DNA of 64,000 nt from NCBI GenBank assembly GCA_032718865.1, contig JALUTQ010000045.1:1736001-1800000 (forward strand), written 5' to 3'. A model generated the notes under the pieces. The model was not told the DNA's origin. It saw nothing but the letters and a program-made list of their open reading frames with translations, and ran no database searches. Below are positions 22,392-34,200 of the stretch, one piece after another. Made by a program: the position numbers and the translations under genes. This DNA is from Tilletia caries (taxonomy: Eukaryota > Basidiomycota > Exobasidiomycetes > Tilletiales > Tilletiaceae). Each line of letters starts with the position of its first letter. Positions within the stretch are counted from its first letter, which is position 1.

Positions 22392-22974
22392 GATGAACTG
22401 AACAATCAAAACAGACGCGTCAATACTGCAGCATACGGGTAGGTTCGCGCATTAGGACCCCTAGCCCTAAGGCTGAAAAACTCACGCCCTGATGTCTGAC
22501 GTCGATGATTCACTGCACACAAACAATAGGTAGATATGGCATGTGGGATTAGCACGCCAAAAACACTGAGACGGGGCGCGTGACCATTGACTGCGATGTC
22601 AGGCCGCACCGACGACGCACTCACACCAGCAACCAGAGACTGCTAAACAACACTTCCAGGTCACACAGAGGCGCGAAAAAGAAACGGGCAATGAATCTGA
22701 TGGAAGGGTATGAGAAAGAGGAGCTCGAGAGCGTCAGCCACGGACGCGCAGAGTGTTGATCTTCTTAGGACTCACTGAATTGCTGCAGAAGGATGGCGAA
22801 GGTAAGTGGTGACCGCCAGCAGCATAGGTCGACGCGTGCCGGTGTCCGTGACGCGTTTTTCCATGGTGGAACACCCCGAAGGATGCGCGAAATCGCCGAA
22901 ACCTTCTGCGGAGAGGGGCTGGTCACGCACCAGGCTCCTCCAAGCCACTTTCGAGCTCTAATTGCTTACATAAT

Positions 22975-23027
22975 TAAATGAAAGACATGGCATTTCTTCG
23001 GGTTCCTCCGTCTGCGTGACAACCCCT
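22975..23027 (-). repeat. Right TIR of the Harbinger element
   Basis: Reverse-complemented, it reads AGGGGTTGTCACGCAGACGG then GAGGAACCCGAAGAAATGC, matching the left end apart from the extra bases there. Confidence 0.87.
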
Positions 23028-23030
23028 AAT

Positions 23031-23726
23031 GGCCTTTCCGGTCACATCATTCAGTTCACTTCTTTCTTCTTGTCACCATTCGCGCCTTCGCACCGCCTCA
23101 TATTTCACCGCAATGTCATCAAAGTACAGACATACAAAACGTGTGGCCCAGATCACCAGTTTGATTCTCAGCCAAAGCCAAAGCATCGCGACATCGTGTA
23201 TGAATATGTGAAGACTTGCAAAGTAACATTGCATGCTGATGGCTGGTCCCGAAGTCAGAAGGCAACTGATGGAGCCTGCGAAGTCACTAGTCACTCCTTT
23301 AATCCTTTTCAGTGAGTAGATGATTCAAGACCTTAAAGGGGTGAGAGTGATGATTGAGTATTGAGGAGCTGACTCTATTGCGTGCAGTCATGCAATCAGG
23401 ATCGAGATGGGAAGTGCGAGTATAGGAGGGAAGAAGGAAGTAGGTGGAAGGGTGGCATGAATTGCGAAAGGTGACGAAGATTGTTGAGTGTCGATATGTC
23501 GTGTGACTGGAAAGGCACAGCGATTCGGGAATCCCGGAGAGGGCGACGATGCCTATGTTCAGATCCACTCCGGCCATGGACTCTGTTGCCGCTCTGACTT
23601 CGAGAACATGTCGATACTGGAGACGAATGGAAAGGATTCACGGTCAGCACCTTCGGAAAAGAACACGAGAGAGCGGAAGCATAGGAAACCAACGAGAGAA
23701 ACAAACACTCACAAGCCTGACCGGCA
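23031..23726. other. Intergenic, no clear gene
   Basis: A plus-strand frame at about 23100-23315 (HRDIVYEYVKTCKVTLHADGW) looks faintly protein-like but has no recognisable domain or clear start. The rest is the 3' side of the small secreted-protein gene on the minus strand. Confidence 0.3.
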
Positions 23727-23964
23727 TCAGCCGCAAATTTCCTTGCATTCCTTCAAGTGGCAGTTCCGCAGGCAAAACTGTGAGGGTGTCATGTGGATGA
23801 GCAGGAGAGTTTGCGCATCGTCGTGGAGGAAGATTTACTGATAATGGCAAACTTACCTCGCCGTGCGACCTAGGAGGAGCGTAGGATTCAGGATCGAAGG
23901 TTTCAGCGAAGCTGAGGCCGATCGCACTCAGCGCGAGGACAATGGTCGGGAAGAAGAACTTCAT
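23727..23964 (-). CDS. Very small secreted cysteine-rich protein
   Basis: Exons 23964-23857 and 23777-23727 are joined over a 79-nt intron (GTAAGT...CACAG), phase 0, giving 52 aa. A signal peptide MKFFFPTIVLALSAIGLSFA is followed by a short spacer and a C-terminal block with four cysteines, C-x3-C-x4-C-x3-C (CLRNCHLKECKEIC), then Gly and stop. Small secreted Cys-rich proteins of this shape are common fungal effectors or antimicrobial peptides; the pattern is seen, the role is inferred. Its architecture resembles the Cys-rich gene at 25856. Confidence 0.6.
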
Positions 23965-24515
23965 GCTTCAGAAGGGCAGTAAGAGGTTCCGTGCGGTGGG
24001 AAAAGAAAGAAGCTGTGGATGGATAGAAGAGATGATGGGAGTGGAAAAGCGGTCTGGTCTGTGAGGAACTGAAGAGAGGGAGATTGGAGCGTCGTCGTCA
24101 GTGTCTTGTACCTGATCAGAATGGAAAATATAAATGAAGTATTTAGTACATAGGACGACGATACGACGAGCCTGGGCCTCGAACAAGCGAACAAAGAATA
24201 CAGTAAAAGCAGGTCAGCAACAGCCGAAAGATTGGGTGATGAGAGCCTGTACATCATCCAGACCCCGAAGAAACATGGGAAAACGATTACTTCTGCTCAC
24301 GGGTGTTCCCGTCCGATGCCATGCGACGGAAGCATTGTACATAACGAGAACGCCTGTGCTATGTATCCCTGTAATTGAGGCCAAGTCGAAAAGAGTCAGG
24401 AACGGGAGAGCAGGGACAAGAAAGAGGTCAGACGTCTACGTGAATACCAAGGACGCGACGGGTGTGTCTACTGTCTACCTCCTTTTCGGCGGCTCTTCTT
24501 TCTTCTGCCTCGACG

Positions 24516-24954
24516 ATGTCATCCAGCACAACACCAGTAGCACTCACCTCATCAGCCGTCGCTGTCAAGACGTCGACCGACGCCGCCCCGTCAAATACGA
24601 TCCAGACCGAGCTCCAGCGGCTCATCGTAAGTCTAAAGGGCAAAAATGAGAATGACGATGATGAGGGCGACTCGTCCGGGTTAAGGAAAAAGATGATGAT
24701 GATGAGTACGAGGACGATGTAAGTATGAGGAAGGGGACGAGTGAGTGGAATTCCGCCCTGTGCACCAACCCCCACCCCCCCACTGCTTTTTGCATTTGTT
24801 CCCAACCACACTTCGACTTCCCCTGTGCACTCACTTCCCCTCCGCAACAACCTGCATATTATCATTGCGTTTTTGTACTTGGCTCGGTGCGATGAGGACA
24901 TGCCAGCAGCCGGACGACTGGCGTCACGGCGGACGTCAGCACGACATGCGTTGA
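24516..24954 (+). CDS. Small acidic protein of unknown function
   Basis: Three exons, 24516-24626, 24686-24718 and 24907-24954, have phase-0 junctions and GTAAGT donors and encode 63 aa. The N-terminus is Ser/Thr-rich, the middle is a short helix (TELQRLIEK) running into an acidic stretch DDDDEYEDD, and the end is QPDDWRHGGRQHDMR. The exact fit of three short exons is the evidence. I do not recognise the family. The last intron of 188 nt is longer than its neighbours. Confidence 0.4.
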
Positions 24955-24989
24955 CTTACGCGAAAGCGCACGGATCGGAGGTCCCTTGC

Positions 24990-25145
24990 ACAGCTGGGTG
25001 ATGCGGGAAATTGAGATGAAGCGACAGGCTGCACACCCGCAGTCTCCCAGGTGGCTTCCGTCTGATGGCGACAATGAAGGAACATGGGAAAGACCCACCC
25101 CCAGGTGGGTGGGCGCGGGCCCGATTACGTTCGTGCCGAGCGCGA
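24990..25145 (-). repeat. Solo terminal remnant of a DIRS-like element
   Basis: Read on the minus strand, this stretch matches 14765-14905 including GGCCCGCGCCCACCCACCTG and GACTGCGGGTG, with scattered differences and small indels. No coding part of the element accompanies it, so it is a fragment or a recombined end from an older copy in the opposite orientation. Confidence 0.6.
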
Positions 25146-25855
25146 TAGTGGGTCGCCCTGGGCGGGCGGGACCACTGAGCGACGCAGGACCGAATGGTAA
25201 ACGTAATACAAGCCGGCGCCAGAAGAAAGGACAGTGAAGAGAGTGGAGCATCGAGAAAAGCGTTGAGTGAAAACGCAGAGAGGAAAGAAGAAACGTTCTG
25301 AGAAACGAAACGAGATGCGAGAACGAGAAGAGGGTGCGGAGGATGGGGAAAGGAAGCAACGAGACTGAAGAGAAGGCAATAAACGTTCGTACACACTCGA
25401 GAGTGAGTAGGAAAGCGACGAGCGGTGAGAGTGCGAAGGGGGAGAAGATGGTGGGCCAGTCCTGCGAGCTTCCTGCTGCGAAGGAGGGAAATTTGCAGGG
25501 CCTCGAAATGAGAATGAGGCGGAGCGTTGCTCGATGCGTGTTGCCAACAATCACCATCGAGTCAACTGGCTCCGATACATGCTCTCGGTGACAGCAACTT
25601 TCCTTCTCATCTGGACGGAGGGCGACGACTTCATTAAGATAGCTTGTCCCTCATCATCGCATCAGCCCCGACCCCGAGGCGCGGTGAGTTGCAAACGCAT
25701 ATAAAGAAGACGTCTTTCCAACGTTTTCTACCCTTAATCACGCATCTCCTCTCCCTTCCTTTCCTCTATCCCTCTCCAAAGCTTTCGCAGGCTGCGACCG
25801 AACCTTCTCAATTACTTACAATCCGTCGAAGACCATTAAGTCGACCAGTGCTCTC
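25146..25855. other. Intergenic and promoter region
   Basis: The stretch between the repeat remnant and the Cys-rich gene is purine-rich on the plus strand. TATAAAG at 25700-25706 lies 156 bp upstream of the chosen ATG and is followed by a CT-rich leader, so the last 160 bp are a likely promoter and 5' UTR. Confidence 0.4.
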
Positions 25856-26395
25856 ATGCTCATCGGCATGCTGTTCGCCATCAGCGGCGTGAATGCAGTG
25901 AGTCTCGTCTGTAAATTCTTCTTCTCTTTTCCTCACGCTGACATCTCCCTTTGCTATCTTCCCTCAACTCGGTTCCTTTCAGTCTCCTGTTGAAGACAAG
26001 TGTACAACGGTCGCGGACCGATGCCAGACCAAAAACTTTGATAGAGAATACATATTCTTGGTACGTTGCGTGTATGACGTTTCAAAGACCCTGAAGATAC
26101 TGTACTGACATCGCACTCCCCGTCTTGCTTTCTGCTCCACAGAGCTGTACATGCCTGTCATGGTCTGTTAACGGTCACCACGTACGTTCCCGAGCTAAAG
26201 AGCGCGTTCTGATTCATTGCGCGACCATGCTATTGGACTAACGTATCAGACCTTTTGACAATTTTTGTGCAGTCCTGCTTCAAGGGATGCAGGAAAGACG
26301 GCAATGGGATAGGTTTCTGCTCGATACGGTGTCGGGAATTTCACCCAGATGATATACCATGTCCCCCCATGCCGGAGAACTGCAACTGGGGCTAG
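25856..26395 (+). CDS. Secreted cysteine-rich protein, four exons
   Basis: Exons 25856-25897, 25983-26060, 26143-26181 and 26273-26395 are all joined in phase 0, giving 93 aa. The start MLIGMLFAISGVNA is a short signal-like segment; the frame is open upstream without an ATG, so a further 5' exon could exist. The mature part has about ten Cys residues (KCTTVADRC, SCTCLSW, CFKGCRKDG, FCSIRC, CPPMPENCNWG), a disulfide-rich secreted scaffold. Cys-bearing segments fall on separate exons. The sequence does not identify the family. A role as effector or toxin-like defence protein is only inference. Confidence 0.6.
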
Positions 26396-26659
26396 CCATT
26401 CGCCGCCGCAGGACGAGCGATACTACGTCAGCTTCGCCTTCCCGGCCGAAGCCTTCTTGCAACACTTCCACTTCCAACAGGTCCGCGCCACACCCTCAAG
26501 TCGCGCAGAAGATACACCATCGCACCACGAACGTACAGTCTCAAGGCCGGAGTGAGGTACCTCCAAGCACCATCCTTCTCAGCATCTCAGTCCTTCTTCA
26601 GTCCTTCGGCCCTTCCCAAGCCTCGACCATTCCCTAGTCTCCACGGCCAAGCTCCATAG

Positions 26660-26895
26660 TCAGCCTAGTATCAGCATCAATTTGGGGAAGCCCACCAGGA
26701 TTCCGGGCGGAGACTCCGTTCAGCGGCTGCAGATCGTGGACGATCCGATATTGACCCTTCTGTTTCTTGGCCACCGCGAACCACTTGCTCGTGTACCCCG
26801 CAGATGACGGCTCGTATAGCCCCGAATCAACCTTGTCCTGGAGCAAGCGGAGGACGTCCTTCTTGATCGCGGCAGGGATCGGGATGTTCCTGTGG
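26660..26895 (-). pseudogene. Fragment of a gypsy reverse transcriptase
   Basis: The minus strand encodes IPIPAAIKKDVLRLLQDKVD, GLYEPSSAGYTSKWFAV and YRIVHDLQPLNGVS, the fingers region of a Ty3/gypsy RT. Nothing upstream or downstream of that region is present, and the small LTR-like element begins 8 bp to its right. It differs from the RT of the 4305-11160 element. Confidence 0.75.
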
Positions 26896-26902
26896 TGCCA
26901 TG

Positions 26903-27258
26903 TGTTGGATATATGCATCATCCATGACACTTGGGTCGAGACTGGTCTCACCTTTTAGTATAGTGGTAGAATGTTCACAACAGATTAAGAGTCTGATCGA
27001 CTCTGTCGTGAGTTCGATTCCCGGTATCTCCAGACTTCTTTTTCCGACCATTTTCTTGTCGGGTGCTTGTCGGGTTTTCCACAGCACGTGCTCCGGGTAC
27101 TCCGGGCCGAAAGAGTCTCGCCCCTAGTCCTATGGGGTCTCGCGTCTCAGACCAAAGGGTCATGATGATGAGAGGGAGTGTTGGATATATGCATCATCCA
27201 TGACACTTGGGTCGAGACTGGTCTCACCTTTTAGTATAGTGGTAGAATGTTCACAACA
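26903..27258 (+). mobile_element. TRIM-like miniature LTR element
   Basis: Two identical 80-bp direct repeats (26903-26982 and 27179-27258) begin TGTTGG and end CACAACA, so they have the inverted TGTTG...CAACA termini of LTRs. The 196-bp interior ends in a purine tract (GATGATGAGAGGGAG) just before the second repeat. There is no coding capacity. No 5-bp target duplication is evident. Box-A-like TAGTATAGTGG lies in the repeat and a box-B match GTTCGATTC lies 27012-27020, so a tRNA-like or Pol III feature straddles the first repeat and the interior. Confidence 0.55.
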
Positions 27259-27290
27259 CCCTCGCCATTCACAAACAGTTTCTCCTCAAG

Positions 27291-27696
27291 ATGGCGGCGT
27301 ACAATCTACCCCCTGTCACCATCGGAACGACTCACCCCGATCGCTACGTGTACGGTGCGATTGTCATCGTCACGGAAGCCAGGTACCCGGGCTGGCCATG
27401 GCCCCGAGGCTGGTGGTGGGACGGCGTCACCGAGGCCGAGCTCAGGGCGGTCGTCACAGAGATGTGCACCATCCTCGCGGATCCCCGCGTCACGGTCCAA
27501 GCAACCTCCCCCCCCGACCCGCCTCCCCTCGAGGCATGGGAGGGTGAAACATACCGAGGAGCGGATGGACGATTGGTACGTTGGATCCTTCCCACTCCCT
27601 CTCTCCCGGCCGCGCTGCGTGCCTCTGTTCTATGCGCACGGATGCTTGGCTGACACACGTGCTTTTCAGCGGCAGAGAGAGCGCCGAATAGCCTGA
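27291..27696 (+). CDS. Hypothetical protein, two exons
   Basis: Exon 1 (27291-27575, 95 codons) starts MAAYNLPPVTIGTTHPDRY and is joined over a 94-nt intron (GTACGT...TTTTCAG) to a short exon 27670-27696, giving 103 aa. The exon has a Trp-rich centre (PGWPWPRGWWWDG) and a helical segment (EAELRAVVTEMCTIL). No domain is recognised. It starts just after the TRIM-like element, so the repeat may supply its promoter region. Confidence 0.4.
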
Positions 27697-28268
27697 CGCA
27701 GGAGCGACACAAAACACGTAGCGTCAGCCAATGCCATTTCGCTTCACGACGAGCCCATCCCACACCAGCCAGCCCACACCCATTGTAATCCGCCTCTGAA
27801 CTGCAATGAATGCTCAAACGCCATCATGCATTTCTTCCTTCTTCTGAGAGATCCATTGATGATGAGCCCGGCGTGTTGCTTTCACCAAGCCCTAAAAACG
27901 CCCGGACAAACCTGAAAAGAAGGAGGAGAGCATGCCTAAGTAAAGGGGCCACCGGCGACATCGTCCGTCTCGGCCATGTGGCAGCGGACAAGACGTCCCA
28001 CGTGGTCATCACGTGAGCGCAAATAATCTGAAACAGGATGGCGTGGGAAAATAAGATCAGGTGAAACCACGCTAAACAGGGAGGAATGCATTCCTCTTTC
28101 CTCTTCACTATTTAAGCCGACCACCACGACCACCACGACCATCGACCCGACCACGACATACGCGAAAAACAAGGCACTTTCCAACTCACCTTGGGAAGGT
28201 CAAGCAACGGATTATCATACTAACACACACATATATCTAATACCGCCCTACTTTTCTCATTTCCGAAG
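27697..28268. other. Upstream region of the RecQ/recombinase gene
   Basis: This contains a TATA-like TATTTAAG at about 28109, a run of CCACGACCACCACGACC, and a leader ending at the ATG at 28269. No gene is seen. Confidence 0.35.
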
Positions 28269-31200
28269 ATGGCAAATCACAAGCAGGTGAGTTCGGCTCC
28301 TCACCAACATGTGGTGAAGGATCGACTCGCCCCCATCCATAGTTCCAAACTGACGATTCCGAGTCCTCACCTGTTTGAACAACAGACAACGTCCGAAGCC
28401 ACCGATCCCACCGGACACAACGAGGTGAGTAATGCAAGGATCAGCAGGTCCGAGCGAAAGACACTCGATTGCTGACCCACCCTTCCATCTTCCAGATCAA
28501 TCGTCATCTCCTAGTCACGGGCACATCGGCCCCAAACGCCGTCCCGCAGGTGAGTCCGCGCGATAGGCATACTTCCACAGCCGCTTTCAAAGTAAGGAAT
28601 GCTTTGGTTAACTAACCCACCCAATCCATTGTTGCTGTCCATCACTTCTCGTACTGGCTGAATAGGTCCTCTTCGGCAACCCGGACTTCGGACAGGCCGA
28701 CATGCAAACGGACGCCGGTCGGTTCGTCGATCCAGCCCCGACGGCAGATCATACCTGGCTCGTACAGGGTGGTCAGATGGATTGGGACACGTGGTCGGTA
28801 TGTACGATGGCTATCATCTCCGTCTGCAGTCTATGCCTGACACTGACCAAGAACCTCACCAATACAATGTGTACCCAGAATGGCCCCTTCTTCGGCCAGG
28901 TGAGTCATAACACATCTGCTGATGGAAACTCGAACCACTTACAGAGTATGTGGTTGCTTGTTTGCAGGTGGGCCCCGAACACATCGGCGGTATGCCGGGC
29001 ACCGTCATGAGTACGCTCAGTGTATGTATTACAGAACACCTGCGAGTACGCCGGCGTGCAATGGAAAGTAACTGACCACCGCCTCGTCTTCTGCAGGGCC
29101 ATCCTCTGGCCTGGACCAACCTGCCTGGGGCGGTCTTTGCCCCGGCACCTGGCAACCAAGGCGTCCTCCCAGTGACGCCCCAGCCGCACTCCGATGCCTC
29201 CGCCCCGCCAGCCTCGTCGAGTCCCGGCATCAGGAGCCAAGCCTCCCCGGCCGTCAGTTCCGACGACGAAGAGGAACCGACCAACAGCAGAAGCCTGACT
29301 GCCGAGGAGATCTTGGACAGGACCTTCGATGGGATGGACGACCCTTCGACGGCCATCCCTCTCAGCTCAGACCCGGTCACCCCACAAGGCCAGCGGGTCC
29401 CAGCCGACTTCCGAGGCTCCCCGGCGCAACCCGCCAGCTCGGCCACTGCTGTGGGCACCGCCCCTGGCGCCCCTTGGTCCGCCTTGTCAGGGGCAACTCT
29501 GACAACCAGCCAGGTGCTCATGCCGCCCCCACCTACAACTACTAAGATCACCAAAAATACCGCGCCAAGTGCGGTAGCAGCAACGGACCAAGAAAAAATG
29601 ATCCCATGTCCGCAATGTAAGGAGATGCAGCCGGGACGCAAGGCGCTGTGGTACCACGTCAAGGCCATACACGAACAAGAAGTCAAGGTGCTCTGCAAGG
29701 GCTGGAGCAAGCCAATCGGTGTCAAGCGTCAATCGACTAAAAAAAAGAAGAATGGAGAGGATGTCAACGCATACCACTGCCCAAAGTGCGACAAGACGTA
29801 CGAGACGTCGCAGACACTCCAACGGCATGCCAAGGCTTGCCCGGGAACAAAGCCGGAGCCCGGCACCAGGGACGAAGACGCTCCGCCTACCATCACCCTC
29901 GATCTCATCGACGAGTTGTGGTTCGACGACGAAGACGAAGGCGACCAGCCTTTTGAAAAACCGAACAACAACCAGATGACACCCTGGGCAGCCCGCTCAG
30001 GATTCATGACCCTCCTCGACGGCGAGCAGCTCAAGGACTACGTCGCCGCCATCGACCTTCCCAAGAAAGGTACCGACACCGCCGAGGGACACCTCTGCGA
30101 CCTGGCCGCCAGCGCCCTTCGCGAGGCTGCGGAGAAGTTGAACAGCCTCCCCACCCACCACGCCCAGTTGATGAACGCAAAGGACAAGAGCAAGATCCCG
30201 GTCACCCGACCGATGAATGCCCAGCCAACAACCTTGGCAAACTACATCAAGATCATCCAGAGACTCTGTCTTTTCTGCGTCCGAGTTCTCGACGCCGACG
30301 AAGACCTGGGCAAGGCGCAAGACACAGAAGACGCACCGTCGCCCTTAGCCAAGGTGCGGGCAGCACTCCAGCAGGACACCGTCCTCCGCGGCAAGGTCGT
30401 CCGCCTCAGCAACGACCCGGACAAGACTCTCATCTGGGAGATTGGCGAACACCTCCTGTCCGTCGCACTCCCGGACGACGTCGACGGTTCCGTCTTGTCC
30501 TTTTTCCTCGCGGCCATTGCCATCAAGCGGCCGGTGAACGGCACCTTCATCTCCGCCGGGGCGTACACACCCTTCCTCAGCCAGCTTTTATACTGTCTCC
30601 GACTCTGCTGGTTCTGGCACCATGCTCGGTACATCATCCGCAGCGGCGTGAACGCCAATCAAGGCCCGGAGGCCAAGAGCGCCTCCCAACAAATCAGCGC
30701 CTTGCACACAAGCAAACTGGGCCCCGACGCCGACATCAACTCCGGCGGCAACGCCATCCAAAGCTTGCGGGCCTTTGGCATGGCAACAGCCAAGGTATGT
30801 GACTGACTTTCCAAGTAAGAGAGCTGCATTCCACCGACTGACTTTATTCTTTCTACACCACCATTTTTCTCTAGGCGGAAGGAGGCAAGGACACCATCAT
30901 GTGGTCGGCCGACGGGCAGACGGTGGCCGTCGCTGGACACTGGGTCAAGTTGCAAGACGTCAAGACCATGATGAAGGACGCCATCACCACCGCCGAGCAG
31001 CAGCTCAAGACTCTGCTCGCAAGGGCGAAGGATCAAAGCTTCCTGGCCAACTTCGACTTCGCCAAGGTCGTCGACAAGCCCTCCCAAGACGAACCCGACA
31101 TGTGGTTCGGCAGCATGGCCTCCAACGAGGACCACCTCGACCTCCGCTCCTACAGCAACCAGGTCTTGCCCACCATCCTCTCCCTGAGGAAGGACGTCGG

Positions 31201-34200
31201 CTTGGACAGGTGGATGGCCGAGCCCGACTGGGACAAGGTCCAGCGCCTCTGGGACGAGGAGAACGACTTTCTCAAGTCCCTCCTCGTCGCCGTCCACATC
31301 ACCAGTGGAATGCCCAGCCGCGGGTCCGAGCTCCTCGAGACGACCTGGCGGAACGACTACGGAACCCGCCTCCGCAACGTTCTCGCGGGACACGACGGCG
31401 AGATCCTCTTGGACTCCACCTACAGCAAGACGGAGTACAAGTCAACAAGGATCAAGCAGAACCTCCGCTTCTTGCATCCCCGCCTCGCCAACATCATGGC
31501 GATCTACCTCAGCACCGTCCGCCAGACGACCGACAGGCTGTTCAGACGGAAACACAAGGCTAGCCGCAACTACCTGTGGTGCAATGTCAACCCAAACGTG
31601 GAGAGAAGGGTCGCGAGATGGGACACCACCATCCTCAGCAGGGAGCTCACAGAGCGCGCCACCCGGGCCCATGTCGGCAAGGGACTCAACGTCAGTCAGT
31701 TCCGGCAACTCATCGAGGCCGTCGCCCACAAGCACTTCAGGACCGGACGCCTCCGACAGGCCATGTCCGTCCTCTTCCCTGCCGAGTCCACCAAGGACAA
31801 CGAGGACGACAACCTCGACGACCTCACCCTCCTCGGCCTGGATGGGTACAGCGACGACGTGGACGACATCGCCGACGCCGCCGCTGACCACATGGCAGGC
31901 CTGGGCCCTGGTCGGCATGGACACGGTCAAGACCCCTTCTCAGCCCAGTCCGGACGCTCCGACGAGACAAGTTGGATCCATTACGCCCGCCAAAAAATAC
32001 ATCGCGCGGGAATGGACGAGGGCGTCATCAGCAATGCCCGGGTGGCTTCCCGGGTATACCAAGCGTTCTTCGGCCTCTTCGGTGCCACAGCACCAGCTCC
32101 GACGCCTTCCATCGCGGGACAGACACACACAGCCACAATGGCACCGGCAGTCCCTTCCTTGCCCGCCACGCCGACTCCTGCGGCAACGACACCGGTCCTA
32201 CCCATGTCAACCATCACCCCGTTGCCTCAGACGCCCACCCCCGTCAGCAACTTCAACATCCGCGCTCACACAGGCACACTCTCAACCGGCCGCAACTGGT
32301 TCGCCCCTCCCTTCGACGGATTCCAAGGACGAAGGCCCCTCTCCCCCAACACCCTCAAGGCCGTCCTCTCTCTCACCAAAGGGAGTGCACCAAGACGGCC
32401 GCTCCCGCTGCCAATCAGCGACACCTTGGCAATCATGGGGCAAGGCATGACCAACGTCGCCTGCATCGTCAAGACCAACGGAGGCAAGTCCCTCCTCTGG
32501 CAGGTGGACGCCACCCTCGGACGCAAGGACATCCCCTCCTTCTCCCTCCTCGTCGTCCCCTACCTCTCCCTCATCGACGACATCAAGCGCGTCTGCACGG
32601 AGAAGGGCATCAAGTACGCACTCTGGAACGAGCCCTTCACCATCGGCCCCAACGGCCCACAGATCGTCATCGTCTCCCTCAGCAGGACCTACATGACACC
32701 CTTCCTCCAGTGGGTCGCCGATCCAGAGATCCAGGCCGCCCTCCGAAGGGTCTTCGTCGACGAGGCCCACGTCCTCTTTGATGAACTCTTCCGTAAGGTA
32801 CGTGACAACAGCTATCGATGTGGGTTCAAACAAACAATGATACTGACAACATCTCTTTCTTTCTTCTTCTCCATCGTACAGGACATCGAATACTTTGCCA
32901 AGATCCCAGAGCGACTGCCGAACAAGCAGTTCGTCTACCTCTCCGCGACCATCCCGCCCGCCTGCGAGGAGAGCCTCGAGAGGGCAACGTGCATGCCCAT
33001 CCGCTTCCTGAGGGAGGGCACCAACCGCGAAAACATCGCATACTCCCTCATCGACGTCACCAACGAGGCTGGGGCCATGCTCCACATTCGGGACGCAATC
33101 GAACGCCTCACCACCGGGCCCAATCAAGGCCGGCAAGCCCTCATCATCTGCCGGGACAAGCCAACCGTCAGAAGGGTCGCGAAAGCCCTCGGTTGCCCGG
33201 GCTACTACTCCACCGAGGACCCCAAGGAGCGCCTGGAGATGGAGGAGAACATGAGCAACTTCAAGGCTCGGATCGCATGCACCATGGTGGCCACATACGG
33301 CGCAGGCACAGGCATCGACTACGAGGCCCTCGACTTCGTGGCCATCCTCGGCCACCTGTACTCCATGGCGGCCGCCTTGCAGGCAACAGGACGAGCTGGT
33401 CGGCGTGGACAGCGGGCCGAGGCCCACTTCTACAACTACATCAACGGCCCCCCAAACACCCGAACCGGACGGAATCCACCCTCGCTCCGACGACGACGCC
33501 GTCGGCATGCTCTTCGCCGGAAAGCGATGCTTGCGCCAGCCCATCTCCCAGTGGCTCGACGGACGCATCGTAAGCTGTATCGACCTCGCCGCCGAGTGGT
33601 GCTCCGTCTGCATGGCCACATACGACGGCGCTCCCGAGCCAACGAAGACCGTGAGGGACGGTAAGAGACGACTCATCGAGCCGGCCGAGGAGCAACCGCC
33701 GGCTAAGCGGAATATGGTCGAAACACCACCGGCTCCTTCAAACAAAAGGCACTGGCCTCTCTTCAATTCCTTCCAGTCTCCGTTCTTACCAGCAAGTGTG
33801 AGTAGACAAGGAAACGCACGGAAGGCGGGCGTAAGACGTGTTACTGACACGTACATAACCTTTTCGCAGAGCAAGGTAAAGAAGGCAAGGATTGAAGAGC
33901 CCACAGGCACGACAACTCCCCGCCCTTTCGCGAGGAAGCAAATCCGCCCCGCCTCCTCGCCGGATTATGGGCCCCCAGGACAGAGGAAGCTGGCCTTGGC
34001 AGACCGCCCTCCCACGCCACGCGCTTGGCCGATGCAGGACGGAGGAAGCCAGCCGTCTTCAAGTGCCGAATCGTCCTCCTCCGGCGGCCAAGTCGATTCC
34101 CCATCCGCCTACAAAGCCCCACAGTTCCCGGTCGTCATGCGCCCTCTCTCCGAGCGCGTGCCGGTGTTCAAGTCCCCACACGCGGGTGCCCCCGGCACAT

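Larger units (their letters stand above)
18260..23027. mobile_element. PIF/Harbinger-like DNA transposon
   Basis: The 4,768-bp unit is bounded by inverted repeats starting AGGGGTTGTCACGCAGACGG, with a 3-bp direct repeat AAT outside both ends (18257-18259 and 23028-23030). It encodes two genes facing each other: a Myb/SANT-like partner (plus) and a DDE transposase (minus). This two-gene layout with a short duplication is the hallmark of PIF/Harbinger. The transposase needs three one-base corrections, so this copy may be non-autonomous. The classic duplication is TWA; AAT fits only if the ends are placed as here. Confidence 0.87.

Noticed and set aside
26950..27035. Functional tRNA gene
   Set aside because: Box A and box B are present but the acceptor stem does not pair and the anticodon arm is irregular; the first part lies inside a repeated LTR-like unit.
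32282..33910. Long minus-strand open frame (over 500 codons) opposite the helicase gene
   Set aside because: It is the antisense shadow of a GC-rich coding exon; the plus strand has clear helicase motifs and splice sites, while this frame has no domain.
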